The notes beneath the pieces are model-generated. The model did no database searches, was not told the origin of the DNA, and saw only the letters and a list, made by a program, of their open reading frames with translations. Position numbers and translations under genes: made by a program. Shown one piece after another: positions 41,511 to 57,299 of a DNA stretch of 64,000 nucleotides. Source of the DNA: Theristus sp. LFF4_11 (Eukaryota > Nematoda > Chromadorea > Monhysterida > Xyalidae); NCBI GenBank assembly GCA_030248135.1, contig JASANC010002819.1, forward strand, positions 62,001-126,000, read 5' to 3'. Numbering within the stretch: the first letter of the stretch is position 1; every line of letters begins with the position of its first letter.

Positions 41511-42300
41511 GAAAATTTTGGGGGGCGCCCCCCCCCCCCATAGAACAACTATGCTGGGGAGTGGGGGGAGTCGCGCCGCCCCCCAAAATTTTTTTCGAAT
41601 CTATCTCTATCAGAGGGTTTTTTTGCTCAGCTATTATCTATCTAAAAAAATTCTTAGCCAGCTCATCGACCTGAAAATTTTAGTCTTCGAAGACATAAAA
41701 TGAGTCAAATCAGTAGCGAAAGCGGGACCTCGGGTGAGGGGGGGGGTGTTTGCCTAATTTTAGAGGGGGGGGGGTCAGGTGCCTTCTCGGTGAGGGGGGT
41801 GCACGGGCAGCAAATTTTCCTGAGGGGGGGGGTGCACTGGCAGAAAAATTTCGTGAGGGGGGGGGTGCACGGGATCGCACGGGTAATACCAAATTTTTGC
41901 CTTAGAAAAACACAGAAATTCTTGTAAAATACAGAATATTTTGTGCAAACAAGCTGCTTTTTGGGGCAGAAACAACAAAATCTATGCAGGGACAGACACA
42001 AACGTCAAGAAAAATGCAAAAATTACGGTATTTTTGGAAAAAATTGAGATGAGATTGACCACCGTGAGGGGGGGGGGGGGTGCGATCCCGTGTTTTCTCG
42101 CGGAGGGGGGTGGGGGGGAGTCTAGTACCCGTGTCGAGGTAAAGGGGGGGGAGGGGGGGTACCCACACGGGTATCTGCCCGTGCACGGGCAGGATTTTCG
42201 GCTGAGGGGGGGGTGGACCCCCCCCCCCAACCCCCCCCCAGCACTTTCGCTACTGAGTCAAATTTTGACCAAAATTGACCATTTTTGCTCGAAATTCTTA
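41511..42300. repeat. G-rich minisatellite and CATAGTTGTT-family fragments
   Basis: About 41511-41710 is an inverted, partial match to 62840-62990 (tcttcgaagacaaaat, attatctatc). From 41790 to 41880 a ~36-bp unit (tgaggggggggtgcac plus an A-rich spacer) repeats about three times, and related G runs continue to 42240. There is strong G-quadruplex potential on the plus strand. No gene is seen. Confidence 0.6.
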
Positions 42301-42559
42301 AAAATTTCGCTTATTTTAGATACACTGCGCGTTTATATTGTGCATTTATTCAAACGTGTCCGGACTAAAATGACGTCATTTGCTTCAAAAACGCCCGTTT
42401 GTCAAAGTACAGGCACTAAAATGTCAGTTTGGTGTGACTGATTCGACATTCACCATTTGGTTTACGGGAAGAAATCGGCAATCGGCTAAATGGAAAGTCT
42501 GGTTTGCTGTGAACGGCAAGCGCATGTTTGGCGGCACATGACGTCATTTCAGTGGAACA

Positions 42560-42900
42560 CGTTTAAAAAAATTGTCATACTTGATTTTGAGCGTATATTA
42601 AGCATTATTTAGCTGTTTCTATCGCTTTTTAGCGTTTTAGCTATCTTTCTAATTTTAAAATTTTGACCGCCCCCCCCAAAGTCACAAGACCCCCAAATCT
42701 ATCTAAGATATCAATCTGAAAAATTTGCTCCAGCTATCTATATCGCCCCCCCCCCCCCACCCAACCCCTTAGCAGTGGAACAACTATGGATGGATAAAAC
42801 AGCTAAATAATGCTTAAAAACGCTAAAAACATCAAGTATTACCGAAAATTTGCTAAATTTTTAAGAGTTTCGAGCAACTGGTTAATTCGAGCACATTTTT
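42560..42900. repeat. CATAGTTGTT-family copies, opposite orientations
   Basis: Sequence ending ggaacaactatgg near 42789 is the reverse complement of the family start seen at 30162 and 62556. gctaaa-rich segments lie on both sides, suggesting two copies joined at their ends. Confidence 0.5.
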
Positions 42901-43340
42901 GTCAACCGCCTGAGCTCGTATCTTCCTTCAAATGAAAAAAAGCACAAAGACCAAAGACCGAAAAATGACGTTGAAAAGAAAACATTGATTGGCACGTTTT
43001 ATGATATTACGCTCCAGTTAACTCACGCTCCAACATTGGATGCTAAAACGGACCTAACCCTAAAATCCAAACCTGAGCCCAATCTTAAGCAAAACCTGTT
43101 CCTAACCTAATCCTTACCTAAGCCAAGCCTTTTTAAGAAAGCAGGAATATATAATAACTGCGTTTGACCGAGTTTTTGTTGAGGGCGGAGCGTGTGCATG
43201 CGCTCCAGTGGATCATGAGCAATGAGCAATGCGGATGCGGGGCAGGTCCATATAATAATGAAGCGTTGCGTACTAAATGTGCGTGAACGGTGAACATACC
43301 CAAGCCGTTTCAGTGAAACATTTTTGAAAAGCAGAGTCAG

Positions 43341-43378
43341 AGTGTGTGTGTGTGTGTGGCGTGTGTGTGTGTGTGTCT
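43341..43378. repeat. (TG)n microsatellite
   Basis: Two TG runs separated by a GGCG interruption. Confidence 0.9.
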
Positions 43379-43439
43379 AATTCTAATGTTATAGATTTTA
43401 ATACATGGTCAAACAGAGGATTACGGATTATATTTCCTT

Positions 43440-43742
43440 TCCTGTGGTCAGTTCTATAAAAGTGAATAGTGTTTGAAAAGTGAACATTTTTACTCCAGGG
43501 TTCCAAAAGTTGTCTTTGAGAAATTCTGGAAAAATAATCGAGACATGAGCTTCAAAGACAAACAGTTTTGCGTGGAAATTAGAAATATCAATCCAATCAA
43601 TGGGAAACTTCGCTCAAAGATGAACTTGTGGTTCAAGTATTGAACCAGAATTTGTCAAGGTCTAAATTTTGGGACACCCTGGAGTAGAGTAGAACTATTC
43701 ACTTTTCTAGCACTATTCACTTTTTATAGAACTGACCACTGG
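43440..43742. mobile_element. ~300-bp MITE with ~35-bp inverted ends
   Basis: Left GTGGTCAGTTCTATAAAAGT and right ACTTTTTATAGAACTGACCA are inverted copies, and the match extends inward (GAATAGTG...CACTATTC). No coding sequence. The target duplication is unclear. Confidence 0.7.
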
Positions 43743-44032
43743 AGTGGTCACGTGTACCTATTTGCTCGTGCACCGCAGTTCTAAAAAGGCTTGGCTTAGG
43801 CTTAGGGCTGCTTAGAATTAGGATTAGGTTTAGGACATAACTCTGAGATTTGTATTAACGCAAATGTCTTGCACCAGTGGTTCACACTTTAAACATGTGA
43901 TGTAGGCCAACCAAAAAAAAATGGTCCATTAACTTTTAGATGCACGGTCTATCAGTTCGGTGGCCGTGGCTCGTGGCATAGAGAATGGCAAAAATGTGAA
44001 AATGTCAAAGTTTGTTTTCTAAAGACTCACTA

Positions 44033-44201
44033 CAGTCGAACTCTAAGTTATAGGGAATCAATCAATTGGTTGGTGTCTGGTGATCGCGTAAGGCATGCTT
44101 TGAGTGCAAACCAAACTCCGCCCCCACAGTAATTTTCTGCACAGAACGAATGCATCACTGATCACCGACGCTGATTCCCCATATAAGTTAGAGTTCAACT
44201 G
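44033..44201. mobile_element. TA-flanked palindromic MITE, copy 3
   Basis: Starts CAGTCGAACTCTAAGTTATA and ends GTTAGAGTTCAACTG, flanked by TA. Same family as 19743-19904. Confidence 0.85.
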
Positions 44202-44641
44202 TAGTCACTGCACTGTGCCACTGAACCACTGTGGAAGGATGGGGCGTTGACATCAAAGTCATGCAGTGATGAGCGTCTAAAAGCCTGGTGGTCCATACGT
44301 AGCTTTATCAGCAGTGGTCTGAATTACAAGCCTCGTTCCAGTTTTGGTTGGTGATACTAACGACTTGTGTTAAATTATGAAGGTGGCAAAACTGAACTCG
44401 ATGACGGTGAGGTATTGCACCTGGAACATTTAGCCAGGTTCGCAAAAAATGCACGTTGATTCAACTTTGTTCATCAGCCATTCCGTTTCTAACAGGTGCT
44501 TTCGATTGTCTTGTTTTAATTTTATTTTTACCTGTTAAAACATCAACAAACCAAACACCGTTGCTGAAAATTTTGACGAAACAGTTGTTTTCGGCTTTTA
44601 TTTTCAAACGCAAAAACTTCTGAATCTGAAACTCAGACTCA

Positions 44642-46876
<2,235 letters not shown>

Positions 46877-48680
46877 TTTAGTTTCTTGATTCGGATACAA
46901 GGAAAGCCCTTTGGTTTCAAAAACTGCTTGATGGTTGTAGATGATGATTTATTTGACGATTTTGACAACCGCAGACGTGCACAAATACAATCTGCACGGT
47001 AAACTACAAAACAAAATCGTAAAAAAATCAATGTTGAAAGGTGAAAACTTGAATAGCGTCAACAACTTTTATACTGAAGGTGGACTTAGTCACGTGAATT
47101 GAACGGCAACATAACAACACTGTCTTCATTGTATTGTCGAACGATAACGATAATGACGGTAGTGCTCTTTTGGCACTACATTTTCTTTAACAACACGGTG
47201 TGACGTTGTAAGTGTGAATATAAAATCATATTGCCAGGCATTTTTTGACACCGAATATAACGAAAATAGTAAGGCTTAATTATTATTTTGAAAGTCATTT
47301 TGCAGCTCACGCTTACATTTTTTCAAATCACAATCATCCGCCTTTTTGTTGTCTCCGCTTGTAACAAATTCTGAATTTGTGCCCACCCCGTACCAGTCTG
47401 CTTGTGCTGGGTAATCACAGCAATAGTAATGATAAGATTGTTAAAGTACAAAAATCGCCATCGGTTTTTCTTAGTGTTCGACATCCGGCTCTAAATTCAT
47501 TGCATACACGACTGGCACAAGTGCGCAGAAAAATTTGTATGAGAATGAGTATAAAAAGAGAAATGTTTCAATTTAGTACGACCGACACGGCATAATGAAC
47601 ACATGAACTTACAGATGTTCATGAATACATTCGTTGCTCATCACCGACTGAATCGCTGCCATTAAACCGCATGCCCCATGAATGGGTACACACAGTTTGC
47701 TGGTTACTTGAGTAACATTATATGAGCATGTGTGCTTGAAAGTAAAAAACGTGTTTTGCTTTTTGTCACACAACCAGACTTCTTTGTGCCGCATGTAAAA
47801 ACCACAGTTGGTGTACGTAAGTTTATTGAACAGTAAATACATCGTGTTTGTGTGCTTTCGACTGAAAAATGAGCAACAAGAATTCATTAAAATTGTAAAT
47901 CGATTCCGTTGTTCATGCGATTGATGCAAACAAGTACGTACATTTATATAGATGATGCGAACGTATTTTCTTTGTTGTTCAACGCATCGTAAACTTTTTT
48001 TTCTGGCGGTGGTTTTACAGATGGTGCACGGCACGGAACGACGCACGCCACTCCTATAAATCAAGCTGAAAAGCAAAAGTACCTATCTGATATTTGGGAA
48101 ATACAATAAGCAAGATCAGCAAGCAAAAAAATTGCTGCGGAGACCGGAAACGGAAGAACTCATGGCGTGCTCGCACGCAATATAACATCAAGTGTACTTT
48201 TGAGTTTGTTGTGTTGTTTTTTTTTGCTGATAACGCTCCTGATTCTCATAGACAGTGCTGGAAATAAGAATGATATTGATTGACATGGGTACACATATCA
48301 TAGGAATTTATATATTCCAGAAACAATAAAAATGTTCATTTTGTGTCTGTTAAAATGTTCATTGGTATACATTGGCGCAGTTTTATTGTTTCTACGTATT
48401 CATTGACTATATTGAAAAAGTCACTGGTTTTTCAAAACTATAGCATATATATGGTAACGCAACGTTTACGACGTAACCTTTTCTCGGCAGTGATTATCAC
48501 TATTCATTCATTGGTTTTCAGGCACTACCTCTTTTGAAAAAAGTAATTAAGGAAAACTTGCACCATGTTAACATTGCAAGTTGACAAAGTATAAAGCTGG
48601 CGCCCAGGTAATTTTCTGCCCATATATTTTACTGTGTGGTCAATAATTTTGATAAAACTTACTTGAAGAACATACATATA
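46877..48680. other. Intergenic, no gene supported
   Basis: A 155-codon minus frame at 47609-48076 starts at TTG, is Cys-rich and resembles nothing I know. I do not call it. No repeats with clear ends are seen. Confidence 0.4.
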
Positions 48681-49394
48681 CAGGGTGATCCAAAAAACTA
48701 CACGATAAGAATCGGCTCTAGCTCGCCAACGGGTGGATCGTTTCGTTTAGACTGAAATTTTAACCAAGCATCACAAAAAGCTTTTTTATTTTGTGTGTTA
48801 AAATTTCAGACGAATTGGTCAACCCTGTAATGAATGCGAAATGAAATAGTGAAAACGTAAAAAAATTGACTTTTTGCGCTAAATACAGCACAATTCGCCT
48901 AGCGCACGTCCACCACTCAGCGCTCAAGGAAATGTTTCAGTTTCTGCTATGAATTTTTGCTTTTTTTAAAGAACAACGCAGGAATCGTTTTTGATTTTGT
49001 TTTTTTGTTGCAGCAGCCAAGCCACCGAGTTTTTTTTCTGGTTTTGCTGCGTTTTGTGAAAAAACGAATTGGAACAACTGAGCAGCAGGTGTTCTGTGTT
49101 GTTCTTTTTTGAAAAAAAGCAAAAATTCATAGCATTCAAAGCTGAAACATCTCCGTGAGCGCTGAGTGGTGGACGTGCGCTAGGCGCACCGTGCTGTATT
49201 TGGCGCAAAAAGTCAATTTTTTACGTTTTTACTATTTCATTTCGCATTCATTACAGGGTTGACCACTTCGTCTGAAATTTTAACACACAAAATAAAAAGA
49301 TTTTTGTGATGCTTGGTTAAAATTTCAGTTCATGCGATCCACCCGTTGGCGAGCTATAGCCGATTCTTATCGTGTAGTTTTTTGGATCACCCTG
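48681..49394. mobile_element. Long-terminal-inverted-repeat element, mariner-type ends
   Basis: 714 bp flanked by TA. Starts CAGGGTGATCCAAAAAACTA and ends TAGTTTTTTGGATCACCCTG. The inverted match runs ~300 bp inward from each end with few differences, leaving a unique centre of only ~100 bp (about 48990-49085). There is no transposase. The CAGGGTG termini and TA site fit a mariner-related fold-back MITE. Confidence 0.9.
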
Positions 49395-52300
49395 TACATA
49401 TGCTCTATAACACTGTATTTGTACGTATTTGTACATGTAGATGTAGAACAACTTTTTGTGTTTGATGATTTTGGTTTTTGCTAAAATCAAGTTTGAGGCC
49501 TTCGTGTTGCAATATTTGGTGCAATCATTTGTAAGTGGAGTGTTGCCAGCAAACCGGTTTTTTTCCTTTTGCTGAAAGTATAATCGAATTTATTGTTTCT
49601 TTCAAAAAACCAACACAAACTAGCGTATTCAAACTTCCATACTTGACAAAATGGCTTCAAAATAGCTGTTTTTACTGATTTTACCAACCATCTGTCAGCT
49701 TATGCTTACAAGTCTTATCATCCAAAATCCAAGGTCTGTGCAACCCATATTCTTCATTTCAAAACACTAGAAAAATCAAGCGTTTAGTTCTGGTGGCACT
49801 TGGTCACCAAAAAGAGCAGATCGGGCAGAACGCAGAACTACAATAGTTTTGAGCGTTTGGTCCAGCTTCTGTGGTCTTCGTTATCGGTAATCAGTGACTT
49901 TGCGTAAGATACGACAAAATTTCAACTCTCTAGCAAAAACGTTCCAAAAATTGCGGAAAACTTTATATTTACAATATTTTAGATTTTACTAATCAGACAA
50001 CTAAAAATGAACAGCGACTGGAGCATGTAGACAAGAATCTCAAGTAGCTCTTGTGCCATCTGTCCATTTTAGTTGTATCAGTTCGGTCGTTCTCTGCGCA
50101 TCCCATGTGGTAAAACATAGGTTGTCACTTTACGGCAACAGCGCTCGAAAGCAAACCAGATCAATGTCTGTGTGCAGCATCATAGTGTGCATCATTTTAT
50201 GAATACAATTTAGCGCTGCGCCCACGTCTATTCATATTGGTTGCATAACTTTCAAGTGAACTCTCTGTTGTGAAACGAAACTGGATTTTTCTGCTTTTTT
50301 GTGTGTTGTGTTTGTACTGCAGTGCCTTTTTATACCCAACTGCAAATAGTGAAACTGTACCGACCGATCTGGTCGTGAACTTATTTTCCTACTAAAACGC
50401 GCCACACAATTATTTTTTTATAATTACACCACCAGCCATGTGCATGTTCGCTCTTTGTTCGTTTCTGATCACTCTGCTCATCAGCAAAGGAACTTTTAAG
50501 TTCTATTCTATTCTATTCTTTTTGCCCTGCATTCTGCACAAAAAGTGACGTGGTCATATCAATTTGTCACCCTCGTGGCCTGGTGGAGGGTAGAAAATAA
50601 GCGGAGGGGGGAGGGGGGGAAAGGGGGCGGGGAAAAAGCCTAAAAATTCCAACAACAACAACAACAACATATCCGCAAGACAAGTCCCCATGAGAATTGC
50701 TTGTTTACTTAGCTTTGCCGCTGTTTTCCGTTGTTTCAACGTCATGTGTGTTTGAAACAAAAATTATTTTTACGTGATGCGCCGCACGTAACTGCCTCAA
50801 TCATCATCGTTCATTGTTTCCACCCCTGCAGTCCTACCGTTTGTGTCGCTCATTTCTGGTTTAAAATGCGATTGACTGCAAAAGTAAGAATGTTGCTGAA
50901 CTGATGAAAGTAAAAAGCTGGCCATTGATGTGTTAATGAGACTCCAGGTTGAACTGTTGTAAAAGCTACTAACCACAAATGCGCAGGGTGATCGCAGGTT
51001 TATTGGTCCGTCTCATTCATACTCATACATGTACTGTTCTATTAGTTTTTTTCACTAGTCACCAGTTTCCTACATGTACTGACAATACTAGCGTTAATTG
51101 GCGTTTCCAACATCATGATTTAACAAATATTATTGCAGCAATGAATGTTTTTAAAGATGGCTTCCACCAAACAATTCGCGACCAACAACGCGTAACATCA
51201 GTATCAGTAAGACTCATGCATGTTTCTGTTTTCTGTATCAAAAAAAAATTCTGGAACGTTCCCGGTTATCAATGGCTAAAGGGTGTAATGAATAAGGCGA
51301 ATTGTACATACAATGTAGGCGAATGCGCATGTGCATGTGGCGCATGTGGCTGATTGTATGCTAGTTGCTGGACCTCATTCGACTCAACATTAGATGTCGT
51401 TCGCATTGCGAGCATATTTAATAAACTGATGCCCTGTGGTATATGTATGGGTATATACGAGAGCGAGCACTGAACTGCATGACATACATATATGTACAGT
51501 TGTACATGTAGCCATACACTTCGTATATGCCGCCCACCAGCAACCCCATCACAATGCATGTTATCTCATATTCTTATGTTGTACACAAGTACATACGTAC
51601 AATGTATAATACGTAAGTAAATACATGCATTCAGATCAGGCTGGATTGTGGTATTGGTTAAGCAACTGCATCTATACGGACAGCAGCAGCGGCAGAACAG
51701 AAAAAGCGGCCGTGTCCGGTTGCATTTTATGGAGAGACGTACAACAACAATGTACAAGAGTGCACAGTCTGTGGCATCGCCCACGCACGCAAATACACGG
51801 TGGTGCGTTGCGCAAGGCAACACAGCTGCACATGTAGCCATGCTGAACAGCGATGGCTATCAGTAGCACCCTGTACTATGCTAATAATAATAATCGCCGC
51901 AACAACAAACCGGACTAACCACAGGAGGTGGGTTGCACACTATATCCTAATTAAGACCACCGCGAGTCCCCATCCTTGTTGGCGCTCGGCTTGCAGCAAC
52001 CCCTCCCCATTGAAGCTGTAGCGTATTGATTTTTCGTGTGTTAGCGTCATGCAATTCACACAGAATATATATTGCATACTATTCAAGCATGATATACGCA
52101 CATAGCAAGCAGCTAGTACGCCCGGTGGCATTCTGTTATAGATGACTGTGCTCTTGTGGCAGTTCCATTCATCTTTTTCGCTCGCCATGCGTGTGTACGA
52201 GGAACGAACACACAATGCCTTCTGTGTGCCTTGCGTACGCCTACGCAGTTCTGCGCTCTCGCATCGGCTCCATTCACAACGAACCGACTCTCGGCCTCCA

Positions 52301-55300
52301 GTGGCTTCATTTCAATTCTGTTGCTACATGGCGTCCTACAGGCCGAACTCTTTTTTTTTATTTTGCTGTTGCCAGATTCGAAAAATGAGGACATTTTCAG
52401 ATTTTCGGATCGGCCGTGTCCGAAATTGGTTCTGTTTTTGCTGGACAAAGACAAACTCAATTTCACAAGCGCATTCTTTTCTTTCATCAAGTGCACTAAT
52501 AATGACATTAATTCGCAACTGCACTATTCACTGCTTGCGCTTACACGCTATATGTGGTACGGATTCATCGCGTACTTTTGTAAACTTTCTTATTGTATTC
52601 AAACGTGATTCTTGTCTAAAAAACAAGAATGTGAGTACGAGTGCAAAAAATGAGCATTTGACACTTGACAGAAACCCTACCACATGTAACAAAGCAAACA
52701 CGACAAAACCTGTTTCACACACCTGCGTGTATGTACATTTTCATCGATAAATCATATCGTTACTGCGGACAACACCGCAAAAACCCTTAAAACTTTCTTC
52801 AAACTTGTGTCTTACTGTTCTATCATTTCATGTCATGCATTCTAATGCCACACAGTTTGAATGCACTGTAGAAATGCCAACCGCCAGATCTATCCCAACC
52901 CCTATTGTCTGTCATTCAATCACACAAACACTGGACTGAAAACACAATCAGTTTCGCACTTTGTCATCAACTTTCACCACGACATTTGGTTAAGTAAGGC
53001 ACCAAACAGTTCGTGTAAAAAAAGTTCTTGCATACACCATCAAACACTGACTCCAAAAATATTTTTTTGTGTAATAAGGTGTGTCTCTTTTCTCTCTTTA
53101 CAGGGAATTGCGTCCCCAGACGCAGCTGATTTTTAGATTTGTGTCCTTGCACCTACAGTTCGATCTTTCACATAACAGATCCGTTTTATGCGCGTTTTGT
53201 TGCTGTTTTAACTAATCAACTAGCACGCAAAAACACACATACGCACGCAAGCAAAGTTATTTACGTTTAAACCATTGAAAATTCTGGAAAGTACGCGAAA
53301 ACGGACACACAACAATGTGTACGTATTATGGAGCCCAGCGAGCGCAAGGTGTCTCACTGGTGTCATGCGTGTGAAGAATATTGATGACACGCAACGCGCT
53401 TCATTCATACCATTGCAGCGACGTTGTTGTTTCGTTTCGGATTAGACACAGAGGCGATTCGCTGAGTGACGCACGCAAGCCACCCCACTTTGTATTTTAA
53501 CATGCACACATACACAGATCAACGCGCAGTCCACCAAACACTGACACAGACCACAGAAATGCGTTATCATGTTCAGCAATGCGTTCACAGTTGTTATTCC
53601 GTCATCGGTTGCCGCTGCACCGCTGAATTTTTTTTCAAAAGACAAAGACATACAATTGCGAAATTACACGGCCCAGAGGCGTTCAATCAGCTGCGCTCGG
53701 TGCGACATGCATGCGCATGCGAACGAGTGCGCGATTGTAGATTGGCCTTTGCCCGTCAGTCACACAGAAAACGATGTGGTGGGAACTGCTCATGTGTCAT
53801 TTGAACTGCGATTTTCTTATCCTAAAAAACAGTGAAAATCCAATCGCAAATACGTTGTGACGTTTACAAATTTGTTCGTGACAGTTCTCAATCAGTTCGC
53901 CTCACCAATTTGATCGTGATCGAATACTGTTTCTCAAACTCTTGTTGTTGAAAAGGTTGAAAAAATGATCAATAGTTATACCACGCGTTCGCACACAATT
54001 AAGTCTGTTTTTTTAATAAAACGTTCAAATTGTTCGACATGTTTAAATTTTTGTGTCCCACTTCCCCACATGATTGTCACCAAGACCAGCAAGTTTTCAA
54101 TAGACGCTCACAAACATCGCGTTCACATTTTGATTGTCGTTTGAGGTTCAGAACGTTTGTTGCTATTGTTTTAACCTGCAGCATAAATTCAATTGCAAGT
54201 TTGCATTCATCTAACATGATTGTCCCAACGCAGTGCACATAAACGAATTTATATTGGACCACTCACTACTCATTCAGCCGTAACTGCACAGCACACAATG
54301 AACTGTAGTTGAGAGCATCACTTTCAAAAAGGTTAACTGTATGCTCAAACAGCACACAACCTGTCCATTACGTTGAACCTGTCGCGTTCACATTCATAAT
54401 ACCCAGCCTAAACAAGCCCGGCCATACAGCCGTCTGTGTCTGCCACACCAGCTCGCTGTAGCTTGCTGCTGCTGTTGTTGTTCTTTTGTGTTAGCAAGCA
54501 CAACATTGCCTATATTGTATGGACAGCTGAGTTTTTCTAGCAAAAACTTCAGTTTTCAAACCAACCCAACGCAAACCCAACCCCAAACACGGACAGCGCA
54601 GGCAAACAGGCAGTGAGACGTGAAATAGTATGTAATATGCATTCCACAGTGTGCTCGTGTGTTTGTTCCCAGCGGCGGGTGACGGACGCACGGCGCAATG
54701 TGTGTTTTATGGCTTCTGATATTCTGGTCTGTTTTCATATTATTTTTACGTTGAAAAACCATCACAGCATCTGCTTACTACTAGCAAACAATAATCATGA
54801 ATTTTTCGTTACAAGGTACATCAGTGAACTAATTCACTTCTACCTTTCTCTCGTTCAAATGAATGAGCATGTACAGATTTAGGCGCAGTACGTGCATTTT
54901 CTCATTTTAACGGTATCATTTCGAGGTCGAGGTCGCATTCACATAGATGCGGTGAATATTTCTTTTGATTTTTTATCAATTTTCCGGTTGTTGCTACTTC
55001 GTTTTAGCATTTCAACCAGATGTCATAACTCGGCCGCCAAGGTTGCAGCAACAACATTCTATGTGGCCAAACCACGTAACCTAGCACTCATGAAAACATC
55101 CATTCCACACACAACAACATACTCTTCTGAATAATTTTACTTGTTTAAGACTTCGGTAGACGGACACCATCATCATACACAAACGTGCATACCACAGCTG
55201 ATTATTATTTGTATATTTTCATTATTGCTCATGTAATACAGTACATGCATGAGCATACACACCTCATGGTGCATTAACGTCTACCAATATTCGTATAGTT

Positions 55301-55636
55301 TTGTTATGTTTACCAAAATTTGCCATGTTACTTACTGCCCACCAGCAACTATTGAACACGAGCCTTTACTTGACAACCACCGTCTGTTATACAGCATGCA
55401 AATAACAAAGAACTGGCAATTGGTGTACTGTTTTATTATCTCTCGATTGGTATTGAATAGAGCGCACAGGCATTCTTCAATGAACAGTGCCCACCACCAC
55501 AACAGTCATCAGTTCGTGTCACCTCACGCTAAAACGTTGAGTGCATCGCATTGCCAAAAAAACTAAGCATTATATTTTTCAGTGATACTCATACATTTCA
55601 CAATTGACCTTAGCGATACAACTGATCATCAGCAAC
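49395..55636. other. Long gene-poor stretch upstream of TENT5
   Basis: More than 6 kb without a frame I can assign. It contains CA/TG-rich sequence, short microsatellites such as (AAC)n at about 50648-50669, and many ATG-containing short frames. It may hold 5' UTR exons or regulatory sequence of TENT5, but I see no specific signal. Confidence 0.4.
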
Positions 55637-57299
55637 ATGACAAAAGACAGCAACTGTATGTGTAGTGGTGACTGTGTCATCGACCACAATCACCACAATG
55701 GCAATCGAAATGGCAAAGAAGCGCCACGCAACCGCGACGCCATCAGCCCACTCAGTCCACAAAATTATTCTAATGCTGTGGTTGCGGAATCTGACGATAA
55801 CAGCAGCTTGAGTACCAATGATTCTACAATGTCATCATCGCCTGCCTCGTCAACAACCGGCTCTGCGTTGAGCGGCACGATTGCCAGAACAGTGAGCAGA
55901 CCGGCAACCGGCGCCATTGACTGGAGTCGCAAGTCGGCCATGGGCTTTCTGAATCAACGCCAGGTACACGCCGTGCTTATTCGACGTTGTACCAGTACAT
56001 TTTTCAACATTCGAATTGTACATTCGACCATGTAGTATCAGTATGTATCTATTTTTCAACGTGAACCTTTTTAAGGTTGGACGGTTGCGTGCCGTTCTGG
56101 ACGACAACTTCGAGGTGCATGGGCGAGGCAACTTTCCCATGTTAACTGTGCGGCTGCGCAGCTTGATCACAACCGTTCGTGACCATCTGCTGCATAGCGC
56201 CGTTCGATTACGATCTATACGATTGAATGGTGGTGCTGCTAGTCACGTGATTGCCAACGGGAATTTTCCATTCAGTGACCTTGATCTCATCTACAATGTT
56301 GATTTACCATCGGACGCACATTTCGATTTGGTACGTCACGTACGCATGCACGCATAACTTATAAAGAATAAACTGCTAAGTGCTAAAAGCATCTTTTAAC
56401 AGTTTTACTTGTTCGTGCAGGTTCGAGATGCGGTACTCGATTCGTTGCTGTCATTGTTGCCGGACGGCACCAGCCGCAACAAGATTGACCGCAGCACACT
56501 TCGCGATGCGTACATCCGCAAAATGGTCAAGGTCTGTCAACCGGTGGACAACGGCGGCACCGACCGATGGTCGTTATTCGCATTGAACAACGACTACGGC
56601 CGTTTTATCGAGTTGAAATTTGTCGACAAAATGCGTCGTCAGTTTGAATTCAGCGTTGATAGTTTTCAACTGAACTTGGAGCCGTTGCTAGACACTGACA
56701 CGCCTACTGATTCAGCGGATGAATGCAATACAAGGAACACATCAGCCATGACGCGAGTCACAGCCGAAAGTCTGTTCGGTAATTTTGCGGTAGCGCAGCG
56801 TCATCTGAACGAGCGACTGATCGACACAAAACGACCAGAAGAAATCCGTGGTGGTGGTCTCCTAAAGTACTGCCACCTGTTGGTACGAGGCTACCGTGCG
56901 GCGGCGCCAAGTAAATGTCGCCAGTCGGAGCAGTACATGTGCTCTCGATTTTTTATCGACTTCCCAGGCGTACCATCGCAAGAAAACAAACTGCTGAACT
57001 ACATGCAATCCCACTTAAATGATGAATCGCATGTTGTGCAACATGAGTTTCTGTTGCGTTTGCGGGGCATAATCTCGGAGAGTACTGTATGTTTAATGCC
57101 GCACGAAAAGAATGCGACGTTAGATATGATCGACCGATTAGTATACGAATTAAACATCAAGAGGTACTATTATTATCAACAACAGCAACACCATCATCAC
57201 CAACAACAGCAACAGGCGCTTTGCGATTGCACGCACACACCTCGACAAACACTATTGTACCTGCCACGCAATGCGTCTTACTGGATTCCAGTGGTTTAG
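55637..57299 (+). CDS. TENT5: Terminal nucleotidyltransferase 5 (FAM46 family)
   Basis: Members are non-canonical cytoplasmic poly(A) polymerases that stabilise secreted-protein mRNAs. Three exons: 55637-55963, 56076-56330, 56421-57299, all phase 0, giving 486 residues. The first ~95 residues are Ser/Asn-rich and disordered. The catalytic domain follows: VHGRGNFPMLTVRLR, RLNGGAASHVI and SDLDLIYNVDL (catalytic aspartates), YIRKMVKVC, DRWSLFALNN, ELKFVDKMRRQFEFSVDSFQ. Then RPEEIRGGGLLKYCHLLVRG, YMCSRFFIDF and ESTVCLMPHEKNATLDMI. The tail carries a Tyr-Gln-His-Gln homopolymeric tract. The nucleotidyltransferase motif reads Gly-Gly where human proteins read Gly-Ser, still allowed by the fold. The ATG at 55637 is the first in frame; a TTG upstream is not needed. 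A polyadenylation signal aataaa is at 57580. Confidence 0.96.

Noticed and set aside
47609..48076. 155-codon minus-strand ORF
   Set aside because: TTG start, no recognisable motif, no splice context, and no similarity that I can recall.
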